Origin: Anaerolineales bacterium
GTDB lineage: Bacteria; Chloroflexota; Anaerolineae; 4572-78; NAK82
Length of the DNA: 7,169 nucleotides
Reading direction: 5' to 3'
NCBI GenBank assembly: GCA_024643945.1
Contig: JAHELX010000143.1
Span: 4,076 to 11,244 of the forward strand
This document shows, piece by piece, positions 6,117-7,169 of this stretch; positions within the stretch are counted from its first letter, which is position 1, and each line of letters opens with the position of its first letter. Under the pieces are notes generated by a model, which worked only from the letters and a program-made list of their open reading frames with translations, was not told the DNA's origin and did no database searches. The position numbers and the translations under genes are program-made.

Positions 6117-7016
6117 ATGGAAAGAATATTCGGCACCGTGATCACGATCGTCATCTTCTTCGCCCTGCTGATCCCTCTCTTATACGTGGCCATTAAGATC
6201 GTGCGTGAATATCAGCGGCTGGTGGTCTTTCGGCTCGGCCGCTGCATCGGGGACAAAGGGCCTGGCCTGGTACTGTTGATCCCGTTCGTTGATCAACCCG
6301 TGTGGGTCGACCTGCGAGAGCTGTTTCTAGAAGTCCCCAAGCAGACCTGTATCACCAAGGATAACGCCCCCATCGATATTGACTTCCTCATCTACTGGAA
6401 GGTCGTAGACCCCGTGGCCAGCGTGATCCAGGTGGGCAATTTCGCTGGAGCCTCCCAGGGCATCGCCACCACCACCCTGCGCGCAGTCATCGGCGACATC
6501 GTGCTGGACGACGTGTTGGCAAAGCGCGAACAGATCAACCAGGTGCTGCGGGTCAAGCTGGATGAGGTGACCGAGCGCTGGGGTGTCAAGGTGACCACCG
6601 TCGAGATCCGGGAGATTCTACCGCCCAGGGAGGTGCAGACCGCGATGAACCGGCAGCTTGCAGCCGAGCGGGAACGCCGCGCCATGGTGACCGAGGCCGA
6701 CGGCAAGCGTGAGGCCGCCATCAAAGTGGCCGAGGGTGAAAGGCAAGCGACCATCCTCCGCGCTGAAGGCGACCGCCAGGCGGCTATCCTGCGGGCTGAA
6801 GGCTTCTCGCTGGCCCTGGAAAAGATATACGGCGTGGCTCGTACCATTGACGACAAGACGATGAGTTTGCAGTACCTGGATGCCCTGAAAGCGCTTGGCG
6901 CAGGTCCTGCCACCAAGTTCGTCCTGCCGATGGAGTTCACCAACCTCTTGCGCCCATTCCTGGGTTACACTGGTCAGGCAATGAGCGGAGACCATGGAGA
7001 CGAGGCGGCGCCGTAG
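6117..7016 (+). CDS. Stomatin/slipin-like SPFH (band 7) membrane protein
   Basis: The 299-residue product is a prokaryotic stomatin homologue (slipin) that oligomerises on the membrane and is thought to organise membrane microdomains or protease complexes. Seen in order: an N-terminal membrane segment (about 5-29) and the SPFH domain, opening with EYQRLVVFRLGR (31-42) and GPGLVLLIPFVD (48-59). The domain continues through VDLRE, the DNAPIDIDFLIYWKV strand region (82-96) and an ALR-like TTTLRAVIGD (118-127), ending near EIREILPP (163-170). A charged coiled coil (about 175-235) includes three tandem 11-residue units. The C-terminal hydrophobic stretch TKFVLPMEFTNLLRPF (266-281) resembles the region cleaved by NfeD in archaeal stomatin. 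Length is typical. It lies directly downstream of nfeD with its own good ribosome binding site, the usual gene order for this pair. Confidence 0.94.
   Translation: MERIFGTVITIVIFFALLIPLLYVAIKIVREYQRLVVFRLGRCIGDKGPGLVLLIPFVDQPVWVDLRELFLEVPKQTCITKDNAPIDIDFLIYWKVVDPVASVIQVGNFAGASQGIATTTLRAVIGDIVLDDVLAKREQINQVLRVKLDEVTERWGVKVTTVEIREILPPREVQTAMNRQLAAERERRAMVTEADGKREAAIKVAEGERQATILRAEGDRQAAILRAEGFSLALEKIYGVARTIDDKTMSLQYLDALKALGAGPATKFVLPMEFTNLLRPFLGYTGQAMSGDHGDEAAP
6699..6797 (+). repeat. Three tandem 11-residue coiled-coil repeats within the slipin gene
   Basis: Residues 195-227 read DGKREAAIKVA, EGERQATILRA and EGDRQAAILRA. This is an 11-residue (hendecad) period typical of the right-handed coiled coil in stomatin-family proteins. 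The DNA copies differ at many third positions, so the repeat is kept at protein level and is not a recent duplication. Confidence 0.8.
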
Positions 7017-7169
7017 AGAATCACCCGCCATAGATATGCCCACTCTTTCCGCTTATGCCAGTACATAACTGCGAGGGTGAGATATCAGGGGGCCTTAGTT
7101 AAGGTAACTTGCCAACAAGAGAGAAGGAAAGCAGTAACAGCATTCACTTTACTAAAAAGGGGATTTGCC
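7017..7169 (+). other. Non-coding tail downstream of the slipin gene
   Basis: These 153 bases are visibly richer in A and T than the genes and hold no convincing reading frame. Short palindromes are present (CCTTAGTTAAGG at about 7093-7104, then a GTTA/TAAC pair), but their stems are only 4-5 bp and no T-tract follows, so I call no terminator. AAAAAGGGGA at 7154-7163 could be a ribosome binding site for a gene beginning beyond the window, which cannot be verified. Confidence 0.5.

Noticed and set aside
7085..7115. Terminator after the slipin gene
   Set aside because: The stems are only 4-5 bp with no following T-run.

Overview
This is a bacterial window of moderately high GC, with six complete protein genes all on the + strand and very little intergenic DNA. 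No RNA gene, insertion sequence, CRISPR array or origin was seen. The gene content and domain architectures would fit a Chloroflexota-type (Anaerolineae-like) or other deep-branching environmental bacterium. That assignment is a low-confidence inference, because no phylogenetic marker is present.

Left block (53-4630): a GNAT acetyltransferase (53-496), a PanB-family ketopantoate hydroxymethyltransferase (518-1384), a soluble 422-residue protein of unrecognised family (1409-2677), and a 624-residue amino acid dehydrogenase of the Glu/Leu/Phe/Val family fused to a C-terminal pair of CBS domains (2756-4630). The first three are 21 and 24 nt apart and look like one transcription unit. The fourth follows after 78 nt that contain a striking set of overlapping inverted repeats running into its Shine-Dalgarno sequence. 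The block reads as 2-oxo acid and amino acid metabolism. The dehydrogenase has nonpolar residues where glutamate dehydrogenases hold the substrate side-chain carboxylate, so it may act on a branched-chain or other nonpolar amino acid. Its product could then be the 2-oxoisovalerate-type substrate of PanB. This link is a hypothesis.

Right block (about 4738-7016): a full-length NfeD-type membrane serine protease (signal peptide, ClpP-like domain with Ser/Lys dyad, membrane segments, OB domain), followed after 17 nt by a stomatin/slipin (SPFH) protein. This is the classic NfeD-slipin pair of membrane quality control. The slipin keeps a hydrophobic C-terminal stretch resembling the region that archaeal NfeD cleaves in its stomatin partner.

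Between the blocks, 4631-4737 holds a 10-nt direct repeat in 11-nt register and no obvious gene. The last 153 nt (7017-7169) are AT-richer and appear non-coding, with no convincing terminator.
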